Made by a program: the position numbers and the translations under genes. This document shows, piece by piece, positions 8,448 through 17,153 of a DNA stretch of 64,000 bases. Within the stretch, counting starts at the first letter, position 1. The number at the start of each line of letters is the position of its first letter. Origin of the DNA: CAKUFA01 sp963618735 (GTDB taxonomy: Bacteria; Bacillota; Clostridia; Christensenellales; Aristaeellaceae); contig CAVEUM010000005.1 in assembly GCA_963618735.1 (NCBI GenBank), positions 38,994-102,993 on the forward strand, given 5' to 3'. The notes below the pieces were generated by a model, which was not told the origin of the DNA, did not search any database, and saw only the letters and a program-made list of their open reading frames with translations.

Positions 8448-8729
8448 TCAGACCAGCAACCGGATGAGGGCAGAAGCACCCATATCCAGCAGACCGATCA
8501 CGATGCTCATGAAGAGCATGAACACCAGCACGACCACGGAATATACCCACAGCTTGCGCTTGGTCGGCCAGGTCACCTTCTTGAGCTCATACCACATGTT
8601 CTTGAAGGGTGTAGCGATCCGGGAAGGAAGACGCTTGCACCAGGCAACAAACTTGTTCTCCTTGGTGCCAGCCTGCTTTGCAGGAGCCTTCTTCTCCTGT
8701 TCGGCGACCGCCTTTTTCTCCTCAGCCAT
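8448..8729 (-). CDS. secE: Protein translocase subunit SecE
   Basis: SecE stabilises SecY in the protein-export channel. The 93-residue product has a basic, Ala/Lys-rich N-terminal region, the conserved amphipathic segment ending WPTKRKL, and one membrane helix (about residues 62-85). I chose the ATG at 8729 because GAGGAT lies 6 nt before it; a GTG three codons upstream sits on top of that site. The gene is between rpmG and nusG, its normal position. Confidence 0.95.
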   Translation of the reverse strand: MAEEKKAVAEQEKKAPAKQAGTKENKFVAWCKRLPSRIATPFKNMWYELKKVTWPTKRKLWVYSVVVLVFMLFMSIVIGLLDMGASALIRLLV

Positions 8730-8763
8730 TTCTTTCACATCCTCACGCTGTCGTTGGGGGAAA

Positions 8764-8925
8764 TTACTTCGTTTCGCGATGAGCGGTGTGCTTCTTGCAG
8801 AAAGGGCAATACTTCATGAGCTCAATGCGATCCGGGGTGTTCTTCTTATTCTTCATGTTGTTGTAGTTGCGCTGCTTGCACTCCGTGCAGGCCAGGCAAA
8901 CCTTGGTACGAGCGGCATTTGCCAC
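8764..8925 (-). CDS. rpmG: 50S ribosomal protein L33
   Basis: This 53-residue protein starts with GTG at 8925, preceded by AGGAGG at 8-nt spacing, and reads MANAARTKVCLACTEC at its N terminus. It has the zinc-ribbon form of L33, with CLACTEC and a second CPFC pair near the C terminus, so it is the zinc-binding (C+) version. Typical L33 features follow (RNYNNMKNKKN). It lies between tuf and secE, the standard site. Confidence 0.95.
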   Translation of the reverse strand: MANAARTKVCLACTECKQRNYNNMKNKKNTPDRIELMKYCPFCKKHTAHRETK

Positions 8926-9029
8926 TTTGGACACCTCCTGCTAAGCATTGTGTCGGTTATCATTCACATGATGACCGTATGAACCTGCCCCACGAGGAGT
9001 GGTTGCCCACCCCTCATGGGGATCAGGGA

Positions 9030-10244
9030 TTACTCGATAACCTTCGCCACAACGCCGGAACCAACCGTGCGGCCACCCTCGCGGATAGCGAAACGCAGGC
9101 CCTGCTCCAGAGCAATGGGGGTGATCAGGGTGATTTCCATGTCGATGTTATCGCCAGGCATCACCATTTCCACGCCGTCGGGCAGCTTGATGTTGCCGGT
9201 CACGTCCGTGGTACGGAAGTAGAACTGAGGACGATAGCCGTTGAAGAAGGGGGTATGACGGCCGCCTTCTTCCTTGGTCAGCACGTACACCTGGCCAATG
9301 AAGTGGGTGTGGGGATGAATGGTGCCGGGCTTAGCCAGAACCTGGCCACGCTCAACCTCATTACGCTGCACACCACGCAGCAGGGCGCCGATGTTGTCGC
9401 CAGCTTCGGCCTGGTCCAGCAGCTTGTGGAACATTTCCACGCCGGTAACAACCGTGCTGCGGGGCTTGTCCATCAGACCAACGATTTCAACCGTGTCGGA
9501 CACCTTCACGGTGCCGCGCTCCACACGACCGGTAGCAACGGTGCCGCGGCCGGAGATGGAGAACACGTCTTCAACAGGCATCAGGAAGGGCTGGTCGGTA
9601 GCGCGCTCAGGGGTGGGGATGTATGCGTCAACAGCAGCCATCAGCTCCCAGATGCACTTGCACTCGGGGCAGTTGTCCACGTCGGTGCCGCCGTTCTGGA
9701 TGTACTCCAGAGCCTTCAGGGCGGAGCCCTTCACGATCGGCACATCGTCGCCGGGGAAATCGTAGCTGCTCAGCAGCTCACGGATTTCCATTTCAACCAG
9801 CTCCAGCAGCTCTTCGTCGTCCATCATGTCGGTCTTGTTCATGAACACGACAATGTAGGGCACGCCAACCTGACGGGCAAGCAGGATGTGCTCACGGGTC
9901 TGGGGCATGGGGCCGTCGGGAGCGGACACAACCAGGATAGCACCGTCCATCTGAGCGGCACCGGTGATCATGTTCTTCACATAGTCAGCGTGGCCGGGGC
10001 AGTCAACGTGTGCATAGTGACGGGTTGCGGTCTCATACTCAACGTGTGCAGTGTTAATCGTGATTCCGCGTGCCTTTTCTTCGGGGGCCTTGTCGATTTC
10101 GTCATAACGCATTGCCTGCGCTTCGCCCTTCTGAGCCAGCGTCATGGTGATTGCTGCAGTCAGGGTCGTCTTGCCGTGGTCAACGTGGCCGATGGTGCCA
10201 ATGTTAACATGGGGCTTTTTCCGTTCGTAATGCTCCTTAGCCAT
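9030..10244 (-). CDS. tuf: Elongation factor Tu
   Basis: EF-Tu delivers aminoacyl-tRNA to the ribosome with GTP. The 404-residue protein has GHVDHGKTT (P-loop), DCPGHADYVKNM (G3), NKTD-type FMNKTDMMDD (G4) and domains 2 and 3 ending in GVVAKVIE. Compared with E. coli EF-Tu it has about 10 extra residues after SALKALE, at the place where Thermus EF-Tu also has an insert, but here the insert contains the cysteine motif CPECKC. AAGGAGGAG precedes the ATG. A tRNA-Gly gene lies 74 nt upstream in the same transcript. Confidence 0.98.
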   Translation of the reverse strand: MAKEHYERKKPHVNIGTIGHVDHGKTTLTAAITMTLAQKGEAQAMRYDEIDKAPEEKARGITINTAHVEYETATRHYAHVDCPGHADYVKNMITGAAQMDGAILVVSAPDGPMPQTREHILLARQVGVPYIVVFMNKTDMMDDEELLELVEMEIRELLSSYDFPGDDVPIVKGSALKALEYIQNGGTDVDNCPECKCIWELMAAVDAYIPTPERATDQPFLMPVEDVFSISGRGTVATGRVERGTVKVSDTVEIVGLMDKPRSTVVTGVEMFHKLLDQAEAGDNIGALLRGVQRNEVERGQVLAKPGTIHPHTHFIGQVYVLTKEEGGRHTPFFNGYRPQFYFRTTDVTGNIKLPDGVEMVMPGDNIDMEITLITPIALEQGLRFAIREGGRTVGSGVVAKVIE

Positions 10245-10318
10245 TGGAATCTCCTCCTTATGATTTCGCGTAAACTGCGAAGGATCGTCTTCGCTGCTCT
10301 AGGCGATTGATGCGGTGG

Positions 10319-10392
10319 TGGAGCAGGTGATGGGAATCGAACCCACGTAGCCAGCTTGGGAAGCTGGAACTCTACCATTGAGTTACACCTGC
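10319..10392 (-). tRNA. tRNA-Gly (anticodon CCC)
   Basis: The 74-nt minus-strand gene folds into a full cloverleaf. The acceptor stem is GCAGGTG with CACCTGC, the anticodon arm is CCAGC-TTCCCAA-GCTGG giving anticodon CCC, the T arm has GTTCGATTC, and the 3' CCA is encoded. It precedes tuf in the same transcript. Confidence 0.95.
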
Positions 10393-10434
10393 ATGTCCCG
10401 CATCAAGCCCAATCAGACTTGTCAAGACGCTTAT

Positions 10435-10463
10435 ATCATAGCCGTTTTTCCGTTTGATGTCAA
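10435..10463 (-). promoter_or_regulatory. Sigma-A promoter for tRNA-Gly and the tuf-rplA operon
   Basis: On the minus strand there is a perfect -35 TTGACA (10463-10458), a 17-nt spacer and -10 TATGAT (10440-10435). The start site would be about 35 nt before the tRNA. Confidence 0.85.
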
Positions 10464-10584
10464 GTGTTGCGGACTTTTTTCACATTTTTCTGCACATTTT
10501 ATTGAAAAGACAGGCCGCAGCCGCAGGTACAAATTTTTCGTCTGTTTCTCCACGCTAACAGAGATCGGTCATTTTGAAAAATTG

Positions 10585-10618
10585 CAAAAAAGGAGCCAGG
10601 CATTGCTGCCCGGCTCCG
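10585..10618 (-). terminator. Terminator after oppA
   Basis: On the minus strand GGAGCCGGGCAGC, a 2-4 nt loop and GCCTGGCTCC are followed by TTTTTTT. It ends the opp operon upstream of the tuf promoter. Confidence 0.9.
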
Positions 10619-10640
10619 CGGTCACAGGACCATTCTGCGC

Positions 10641-12401
10641 TTACTCAGCGTAGGTGCAGTGCATGAAGTACTTGTAGCCCAGGGGGTTGGAGTAGAAGCC
10701 CTGCACGCTGTCATCCAGCATATAGATGTCGGTGTAGAAGTACAGAGGCGTGATGCAGCCAGTGCTCATCAGCATGTCTTCTGCCATGTGCATCATCGCA
10801 TAGCGGGCATCCTTGTCGGTGCAGCTCTTGATGGTGGAGATCAGCACGTCATAGGTTTCAGCCCAGGTGCCATTCTCAACCTTCACGTCATAGCCGTATG
10901 CGGTCAGGTCCAGGTTGTACATAGCCAGGGTGGCATGGTCGCCCTTGCCATACTGCACGTCGTTGTTGCCGGAAGCGGTGACCCACATATCCAGGAAGCA
11001 GATAGGATCGTTGTAGTCAGCCAGCCAGCCGTTACGAGCGATGGTGTAATCGCCAGCCTTACGGGTGTTCAGGAAGGTGTTCCACTCCTGGTTGGTCAGG
11101 TTCAGGGTGATACCCACGCCAGCCAGAGCGCCCTGCAGATACTCACCGATGGCCTTGTGGCCCTCGCTGGTGTTGTACAGGTAGGTCATGGAAGGAACAT
11201 TGGTGAACATCTGGGTGGTCTCATCGAAGTTATAGTACTTCTTCAGGGTTTCCAGAGCGCTGTCCCAGTTGTCCATGTAGGCATCGGCGGAGGTGTTGTA
11301 GTAGCCGTCGTATTCGGTGCTGCTGCCAGCGTTCTTGTAGAACTCAGAGCCGTCAGCATCGGTCATGCCCATGGCCACGAAGGAGGAAGCAGGAACCTGG
11401 CCAGCCTGGCCGATTTCCTCAACGATGTAGTTGCGGTCGAACAGCAGGGAGATAGCCTGACGGATTTCAGCCTGAGCCTGAGCAGCTTCCACACCGGTCA
11501 GGGTGGAGTCAGCAGGCAGGATGTTCTCGTTGATGTTCCAGCAGACGTAGTAGGTGCCGATCTGGCCAGCCACCACGAACTCAGTGGGATACTGCTCCTT
11601 CAGGGAAGCAATCTCAGAGGTGGGAACGTCGTCAATCAGCTGCCAGTCGCCATTCTGGAAGTTTGCCAGCATGTTGTTGGCATCATCAGACAGGTAGAAC
11701 TCAATGGTGTCCATGGTGATGGTGTCAGCAGCATAGTAATTCTCATTCTTGGTGAGGGTGATCTTGCTGTTGTGCTCCCAGCCCGTCATGGTGTAGGGGC
11801 CATTGGACACATAGGTGGAAGGATCGGTTGCCCAGGATTCATTGGCCACCACGTCCTCGCGCACAGGGAAGAATGCCGGGAAGGCCAGCAGTTCGTCCCA
11901 GTAAGCGACAGCGTTGTTCAGCGTCACAACCAGGGTCTTGTCATCGGTGGCTTCCACGGCCATGTCGTCCGGATAGCCCTTCACGTTTTCGAACATGTAG
12001 CCATAGTCAGCGCCCAGGGCGGTAGAAGCGGCGCGCTTCCATGCAAACTCGAAGTCGCCGGCGGTCAGAGCCTGACCATCGGACCACTTCAGGCCGTCCT
12101 TCAGGGTGTAGGTGTAGGTCACCGTGCCATCATCATTGGTCACAGGTGCAACCAGCTCTGCAGCACAGTCAGCAACGATTTCCAGGGTGCCTTCAGCGGT
12201 CTGTCCCCAGGTTGCCAGGCCGGCAAACAGGTGAGCCGTCACCGTAGCACCATCCACAGAAGAGTTGAGGGCCGGATCCAGCGTATCAGGCTCAGAAGCC
12301 ACGCACACTGCGATGCTGGTCTTGGTTTCGTCTGCCGTAGCCACTGCCACGCAGCTCAGCACCATAACCAGTGCCATCATGAGAGCAACAAGTTTCTTCA
12401 T
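10641..12401 (-). CDS. oppA: Peptide ABC transporter substrate-binding protein (OppA-like, SBP family 5)
   Basis: This 586-residue exported protein should capture oligopeptides for the OppBCDF permease. It has a hydrophobic signal (MKKLVALMMALVMVLSC) and the family-5 opening ASEPDTLDPALNSSVDGATV, then the usual GLKWSDGQALTAGDFEFAWKR-type region. The segment VLSC could be a lipobox, which would anchor it as a lipoprotein, but Leu at -2 is unusual and an A-x-A site also follows. The gene is last in the operon, behind oppF, although oppA is often first. AAAGGGAGG precedes the ATG. Oligopeptide versus dipeptide preference cannot be told. Confidence 0.92.
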   Translation of the reverse strand: MKKLVALMMALVMVLSCVAVATADETKTSIAVCVASEPDTLDPALNSSVDGATVTAHLFAGLATWGQTAEGTLEIVADCAAELVAPVTNDDGTVTYTYTLKDGLKWSDGQALTAGDFEFAWKRAASTALGADYGYMFENVKGYPDDMAVEATDDKTLVVTLNNAVAYWDELLAFPAFFPVREDVVANESWATDPSTYVSNGPYTMTGWEHNSKITLTKNENYYAADTITMDTIEFYLSDDANNMLANFQNGDWQLIDDVPTSEIASLKEQYPTEFVVAGQIGTYYVCWNINENILPADSTLTGVEAAQAQAEIRQAISLLFDRNYIVEEIGQAGQVPASSFVAMGMTDADGSEFYKNAGSSTEYDGYYNTSADAYMDNWDSALETLKKYYNFDETTQMFTNVPSMTYLYNTSEGHKAIGEYLQGALAGVGITLNLTNQEWNTFLNTRKAGDYTIARNGWLADYNDPICFLDMWVTASGNNDVQYGKGDHATLAMYNLDLTAYGYDVKVENGTWAETYDVLISTIKSCTDKDARYAMMHMAEDMLMSTGCITPLYFYTDIYMLDDSVQGFYSNPLGYKYFMHCTYAE

Positions 12402-12475
12402 GGTATTTTCCTCCCTTTAAGGATGTATGTATCAAAAACGCGTTTCCGCGTCCTTGAGCGATAGAGTTAGCCGCC

Positions 12476-13465
12476 TTAGTTAATTTCCTTCACCCGGTGG
12501 CAGGCAACAAAGTGTCCCTTTTCCACCTCTTCAAACGGCGGCATGGACTGGGCACAGGCCTCTGTCGCATAGCGGCAGCGGGTGCGGAAGGGGCAGCCGG
12601 ACGGTGCATTCAGCGGGCTGGGAATATCGCCCGTCAGCGCGATACGCTTGTTGGCTCTTGCCTTCTGCGGATCAGGCAGCGGCACAGCTGACAAAAGCGA
12701 CTGGGTGTAGGGATGCAGCGGATGATCGTAAATCTCCCCCGCATCTGCCAATTCAACCATCTTACCCAGATACATCACGGCAATGCGGTCAGAAATGTGG
12801 CGCACCACCAGCAAATCGTGCGCAATGAACAGATACGTCAAACCCAGCTTATCCTGCAGGTCATCGAACATGTTGATGACCTGTGCCTGAATGGACACAT
12901 CCAGGGCGGACACAGGCTCGTCGCAAACGATGAATTCAGGATTCACCGCCAAGGCACGGGCAATGCCGATACGCTGACGCTGGCCGCCGGAGAATTCGTG
13001 GGCATAGCGGGAAGCGTGCTCGCTGTTCAGTCCCACGTAATTCATCAGTTCCAGCACACGCTCGCGGCGTTCTTCCTTCGTCTTATACAGGTGATGCACA
13101 TCCAGCGGCTCAGCCACGATGTCGCTCACCGTCATACGGGGATTCAGAGAAGAATAGGGATCCTGGAACACCATGGTGGCCTTCTTGCGGAACTCCTGCA
13201 GATCCTGCTTTGTCTTAACCTGCTTGCCGTCATACCACACTTCGCCAGCCGTAGGCTTGTACAGCTGCAGAATGGTTCGGCCGACGGTCGTCTTGCCGCA
13301 TCCGCTCTCGCCTACCAGACCCAGGGTTTCGCCTTTCATAATGGAAAAAGAAACATCATCCACAGCCTTCAGGGGCTTGGAGCGGAGGAAACCTGTGTTG
13401 ATCTCAAAGTATTCCTTAAGACCCTTGACCTCCAATAGCGGCTTCTTTTCGCTGTTTTCAGACAT
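12476..13465 (-). CDS. oppF: Oligopeptide ABC transporter ATPase OppF
   Basis: The 329-residue ATPase powers peptide import together with OppD. It has Walker A GESGCGKTT, signature FSGGQRQR, Walker B ending CDEP, and the C-terminal oligo/dipeptide extension with cysteines (CPFRTRCRYATEAC) that in this family may bind an iron-sulfur cluster. It overlaps the end of oppD by 8 nt. The AGE-V-WYDGK segment after the P-loop is typical of OppF. Confidence 0.95.
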   Translation of the reverse strand: MSENSEKKPLLEVKGLKEYFEINTGFLRSKPLKAVDDVSFSIMKGETLGLVGESGCGKTTVGRTILQLYKPTAGEVWYDGKQVKTKQDLQEFRKKATMVFQDPYSSLNPRMTVSDIVAEPLDVHHLYKTKEERRERVLELMNYVGLNSEHASRYAHEFSGGQRQRIGIARALAVNPEFIVCDEPVSALDVSIQAQVINMFDDLQDKLGLTYLFIAHDLLVVRHISDRIAVMYLGKMVELADAGEIYDHPLHPYTQSLLSAVPLPDPQKARANKRIALTGDIPSPLNAPSGCPFRTRCRYATEACAQSMPPFEEVEKGHFVACHRVKEIN

Positions 13466-14468
13466 TGTCGGTCGCCTCCTCGATTTCTTCCCCTGCCTCC
13501 ATGGCGTTCTTCACATTCATCCAGCAGCTGGAGTAGTGGCTTTCACCAACGCACACGCGCTTGGCGCGCTGCTGAAGGCAGACCTTCATGGCGGCATCGC
13601 ACCGCGGGGCAAAGGGGCAACCCTTGGGCATGTTCAGCAGGTCAATGGGCGTGCCGGTGATAGGCTGCAGCCGCTGGCCGTTGTTTTCCGCCGTGGGGAT
13701 GGAGCGCATCAATCCTTTGGTGTACTCATGGCTTGGATGATAGAAGATATCATCCGCCGTGCCCTGCTCGCAGATGGAGCCGGCGTACATTACGATCACG
13801 TCATCGCACAGCTGTGCCACAACGCCCAGGTCGTGCGTAATCATGATGATGGCCATGCCCATCTTCTTCTGCAGATCCTGCATCAGTTCAAGGATCTGTG
13901 CCTGAATGGTCACGTCCAGGGCGGTGGTGGGTTCATCCGCGATCAGGATATCCGGTTCGCAGGCCAGTGCCATAGCGATCATGATCCGCTGACGCATGCC
14001 GCCGGACATCTCATAGGGATACTGCTTCAACCGACGTTCCGGCTCGTTCACGTTCACCAAGCGGAGCATTTCCAGTGCCCGCTCGTGTGCCTGCTTGCGA
14101 TTGCGAGGGGTATGCAGGCGAATGGCCTCCACCAGCTGATGCCCGATGGTGTACGTAGGGTTCAGACTGGTCATGGGATCCTGAAAAATAATGGAGATTT
14201 TGTTGCCGCGCACAGTGTGCAGCAGTTTCTCATCCGCGCCTACCAGCTCGGTGCCGTCCAGCTTCACGCTGCCGCTGACGATTTTGCCCGTAGGTGCAAG
14301 AATCTGCATGATGGAATAGGCCGTTACCGACTTACCGGAACCGCTCTCACCCACGATGCCCAGCACCTTGCCGCGCTCCAGCTGAAAGGAGACGCCGTCC
14401 ACTGCCTTCACTTCACCCGCATCCGTAAAGAAGGAGGTGTGAAGATCCTTAACTTCTAACAATGCCAT
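13458..14468 (-). CDS. oppD: Oligopeptide ABC transporter ATPase OppD
   Basis: This 336-residue partner of OppF has Walker A GESGSGKS, signature MSGGMRQR, Walker B LIADEPTTALD and the H-loop ITHDLGVV. The C-terminal oligopeptide extension with GCPFAPRC is present. The SV-TAYS sequence after the P-loop is typical of OppD. It lies 18 nt after oppC and overlaps oppF. Confidence 0.95.
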   Translation of the reverse strand: MALLEVKDLHTSFFTDAGEVKAVDGVSFQLERGKVLGIVGESGSGKSVTAYSIMQILAPTGKIVSGSVKLDGTELVGADEKLLHTVRGNKISIIFQDPMTSLNPTYTIGHQLVEAIRLHTPRNRKQAHERALEMLRLVNVNEPERRLKQYPYEMSGGMRQRIMIAMALACEPDILIADEPTTALDVTIQAQILELMQDLQKKMGMAIIMITHDLGVVAQLCDDVIVMYAGSICEQGTADDIFYHPSHEYTKGLMRSIPTAENNGQRLQPITGTPIDLLNMPKGCPFAPRCDAAMKVCLQQRAKRVCVGESHYSSCWMNVKNAMEAGEEIEEATDNV

Positions 14469-14486
14469 CTTTCTGTCGCTCCTTTC

Positions 14487-15545
14487 TTAAGCGTTCAGCT
14501 TCGGGTCAAATGCATCCCGCAGACCATCGCCGAACAGGTTCAGGGACAGAACGATCAGGCAGATTACCACTGCAGGGATAATCAGACGATAGGTATAGGA
14601 GGTGATGCCGTTCAATGCGTCCGAAGCCAAAGAGCCCAGTGAAGGCATTGGCGCGTTTACGCCCAAGCCCAGGAAGGAAAGGTAGCTTTCCGTGAAAATG
14701 GCGCTGGGAATCTGCAATGCAGTGGAGATGATCAGCACGCTGATGCAGTTAGGCAGCAGGTGCTTGCGGATAATCCATCTGCCGTTGGCGCCCGTGGCCT
14801 GCGCGCTGAGCACGTATTCCTGTTCACGCAGAGACAGAATCTGGCCGCGGATCAGTCGTGCCATGCTGACCCAATACAGCAGGCCGAAAACGATGAACAT
14901 ACTGATGACGTTGGAGCCGATGGACTCCAGGATGGTACCTTCCACGTTCAGCACCTGTCCCAGCACCACAGACAGCAGGATAATGACCAGCATATCCGGC
15001 AGGGAATAAATGATGTCCACGATACGCATGATGACCAAGTCCACCTTGCCGCCGAAATAGCCGGCAATGGAGCCGATGCTGGTACCGATGATCATCACGA
15101 TGATGCTGGCGAAGAAGCCAACCGCCAGGGAGATACGTGTGCCGTACACCACGCGGATGAAATAATCGCGTCCGTGGGCGTCCGTGCCGAAAACGTGCGG
15201 GAAAACGCTTTCTCCTGCCTCAATCTTCTTCATCTCGGTTTTGCCATAGGTGAAGGGTGCCAGATTGTTGTAGGAACTGTCCACAGGGCGGCCAGGGGTT
15301 ACGCCCAGCATCTGGTCATAAGAGTAAGGCCACACGTAGGGAAGAATGATGGAGGCCAAGGTAATCAGCACAATGATGATGAGGCTGATGGTGGCCACCT
15401 TGTTCTTCATCAGTCGCTTCACGCCATCCTTAAAGAAGGTGGTGGAAGGACGCATGGTGGCCATATAGGCTTTCTCTTCTGCCGTAGCCGGCTTGAAGAG
15501 ATCGGGATCCAGCTGCATGCTGAAGGGTTTATGATTGAATCGCAT
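14487..15545 (-). CDS. oppC: Oligopeptide ABC transporter permease OppC
   Basis: The 352-residue permease has an N-terminal cytoplasmic stretch, a first membrane helix near residue 45-70, an extracellular loop with the FGTDAHGRDYFIRVVYGTR motif of OppC/DppC, and five further helices including the EAA loop (RQQ-type region ATGANGRWIIRKHLLPN). I placed the start at 15545, 7 nt after GGAGG and 13 nt behind the oppB stop; a longer reading frame runs into oppB. Confidence 0.94.
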   Translation of the reverse strand: MRFNHKPFSMQLDPDLFKPATAEEKAYMATMRPSTTFFKDGVKRLMKNKVATISLIIIVLITLASIILPYVWPYSYDQMLGVTPGRPVDSSYNNLAPFTYGKTEMKKIEAGESVFPHVFGTDAHGRDYFIRVVYGTRISLAVGFFASIIVMIIGTSIGSIAGYFGGKVDLVIMRIVDIIYSLPDMLVIILLSVVLGQVLNVEGTILESIGSNVISMFIVFGLLYWVSMARLIRGQILSLREQEYVLSAQATGANGRWIIRKHLLPNCISVLIISTALQIPSAIFTESYLSFLGLGVNAPMPSLGSLASDALNGITSYTYRLIIPAVVICLIVLSLNLFGDGLRDAFDPKLNA

Positions 15546-15558
15546 CTTCTGCGCCTCC

Positions 15559-16488
15559 TTATTCGTACTCAATGCGGGGATCAACAACCTTGTAGAGCAG
15601 GTCGCTGACCAGGTTCATGATCACAATCAGAGAAGCGAGGAAGATCGTTGTACCCATGATCATGGTATAGTCGCGGTTGGTGATGCTGGAAACGAACTGA
15701 CGGCCGATGCCGGGGACGGCGAAGATCTGCTCCACCACCATGGAACCGGTCACGATGAAGGCCAGCATGGGTCCGAAATAGGTGATGACGGGAATCAGAG
15801 AATTCTTCAGCGCATGGCCGAAAATGATTCTGCGCTTCGGCACACCCTTGGCGCGGGCGGTGCGGATGTAATCCTGTCCCAGCACGTCCAGCATGGAAGA
15901 ACGGGTCAGACGGGTGATGTAGGACGTGGGGTACAGCGCCAGGGTAACAATCGGAAGGATCAGACCCTTGGCAGTGGAACCGTTGGCAGGCAGCCATCCG
16001 AGCTTTACTGAGAAGATAATCAGCAGCAGGGAGCCCATAATGAAGGACGGCATGGACACAAACGCAGTGGTAATGACCATGATGACCTTGTCCAGCACCG
16101 AGTTTCGTTTCAGTGCTGCCACAGAGCCCAGTACAATGCCCACAACTGCCGCGCTGAAGGCCGCAATCAATCCAAGCTTGGCCGATGTCTTCATACCATC
16201 CAGAATGATGTCAATGACCTGACGGCCGCGCTGTTTCAGGGAGGGGCCGAAGTCCATCTTGGTAACGATATCACTCAGGTAGGTGGTATACTGCTCCAGC
16301 AAGGGCTTGTCCAGGCCGTACTTGGCTTCCAGTGCTGCCTGCGCCTCCTTGGAGATTGCCTTTTCACTGACGAAGGGACCGCCGGGCACTGCGTGCATGA
16401 CAAAGAACGTTACTGTGATCACAATCCAAATCGTCAGCAGCGCCAGCAAAACACGTTTCAGAATATAAAACGCCATCTTGGAATTCAC
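15559..16488 (-). CDS. oppB: Oligopeptide ABC transporter permease OppB
   Basis: This 309-residue permease has the OppB pattern: an N-terminal helix (YILKRVLLALLTIWIVITV), the FFVMHAVPGGPF segment, and an EAA loop with TARAKGVPKRRI. With OppC it forms the membrane channel. I chose the GTG at 16488 because GGAGG lies 8 nt before it; an ATG four codons later has no such site. It is the first gene of the operon, with a promoter about 150 nt upstream. Confidence 0.93.
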   Translation of the reverse strand: MNSKMAFYILKRVLLALLTIWIVITVTFFVMHAVPGGPFVSEKAISKEAQAALEAKYGLDKPLLEQYTTYLSDIVTKMDFGPSLKQRGRQVIDIILDGMKTSAKLGLIAAFSAAVVGIVLGSVAALKRNSVLDKVIMVITTAFVSMPSFIMGSLLLIIFSVKLGWLPANGSTAKGLILPIVTLALYPTSYITRLTRSSMLDVLGQDYIRTARAKGVPKRRIIFGHALKNSLIPVITYFGPMLAFIVTGSMVVEQIFAVPGIGRQFVSSITNRDYTMIMGTTIFLASLIVIMNLVSDLLYKVVDPRIEYE

Positions 16489-16639
16489 TACATTCGCCTC
16501 CGTGGTCAGGGTGCATTTGGTATCGACCGTACCGCCCTGTCCGTACTGCCTCATTCCATCTGTTTCATCTTGGAAGGTTCGGTGTCAACTTAGCCATCTT
16601 TGGCAGTTGCATCCTTTCCTCCTTTGGAATGGATGGTTT

Positions 16640-16668
16640 ATTATGCATCAAAAGATGAAAGTTTTCAA
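16640..16668 (-). promoter_or_regulatory. Promoter of the opp operon
   Basis: On the minus strand TTGAAA (16668-16663), 17 nt, CATAAT (16645-16640). This leaves a 5' leader of about 145 nt before oppB with no clear riboswitch. The rest of the 390-nt stretch up to the tRNA-Leu gene (16669-16878) is AT-rich, with long A and T runs, and shows no gene. Confidence 0.65.
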
Positions 16669-16878
16669 GCAGTATTTTGCATTTTTTCGTTTGATTTACC
16701 CTTTATTTTTGTATTTTTGGTGTTTTTTATGACAGAAACACATGAAATGATTCATTTACTTCCGTCATTTGATGTGTTAGCATGGCATCGTTTCGCAACT
16801 TCTCAAAAAAAATAAAAAATTTTTTCAAAAAAAGAAGGAGTTCCGCAGACAATGGCGAATATAAATACACTGTCATCT

Positions 16879-16963
16879 GCGGGAATGGCGGAATTGGCAG
16901 ACGCGCTAGATTCAGGTTCTAGTGAGGGCTAACTTCATGCAGGTTCAAGTCCTGTTTCCCGCA
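16879..16963 (+). tRNA. tRNA-Leu (anticodon CAG)
   Basis: The 85-nt gene has acceptor stem GCGGGAA with TTCCCGC, anticodon arm CTAGA-TTCAGGT-TCTAG giving anticodon CAG, the long variable arm expected of class II tRNA-Leu, and T arm GGTTCAAGTCC. No CCA is encoded, unlike the tRNA-Gly of this window. Confidence 0.95.
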
Positions 16964-16974
16964 CGACATGAAAG

Positions 16975-17016
16975 ATCCGAATCGGTTGCCTATGGGCGGC
17001 TGGTTCGGATTTTTTG
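16975..17016 (+). terminator. Terminator after tRNA-Leu
   Basis: ATCCGAA and TTCGGAT arms close a stem with an inner G/C-rich part and are followed by TTTTTT. Confidence 0.85.
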
Positions 17017-17080
17017 TATATCTCCCCTATCTTGCTGCTGCCCTGCAAATCTTAGCATCTCATAACATGTTCATTTTCCA

Positions 17081-17130
17081 TTGACAGATACCCCCCTGTG
17101 GTATATGATATATATACCCCCAAGGGGTAT
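17081..17130 (+). promoter_or_regulatory. csoR-copA promoter with two CsoR-like operators
   Basis: The promoter is TTGACA (17081-17086), 17 nt, TATGAT (17104-17109). Two G/C-tract palindromes overlap it. The first, ATACC...GGTAT (17088-17104), fills the spacer. The second, ATACCCC-CAA-GGGGTAT (17114-17130), covers the start site. C-tract/G-tract palindromes of this kind are bound by copper-sensing CsoR repressors, which suggests autoregulation by the protein encoded next. Confidence 0.75.
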
Positions 17131-17153
17131 CTTGCTTTGAAGGAGGGGTTCGG

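Noticed and set aside
8919..10310. A 463-codon plus-strand frame
   Set aside because: Antisense to tuf; composition (His, Gly, Asp rich) is that of a shadow.
10659..12464. A 601-codon plus-strand frame
   Set aside because: Antisense to oppA.
16489..16640. Riboswitch or T-box in the opp leader
   Set aside because: No T-box sequence or riboswitch core was found by eye in the 145-nt leader.
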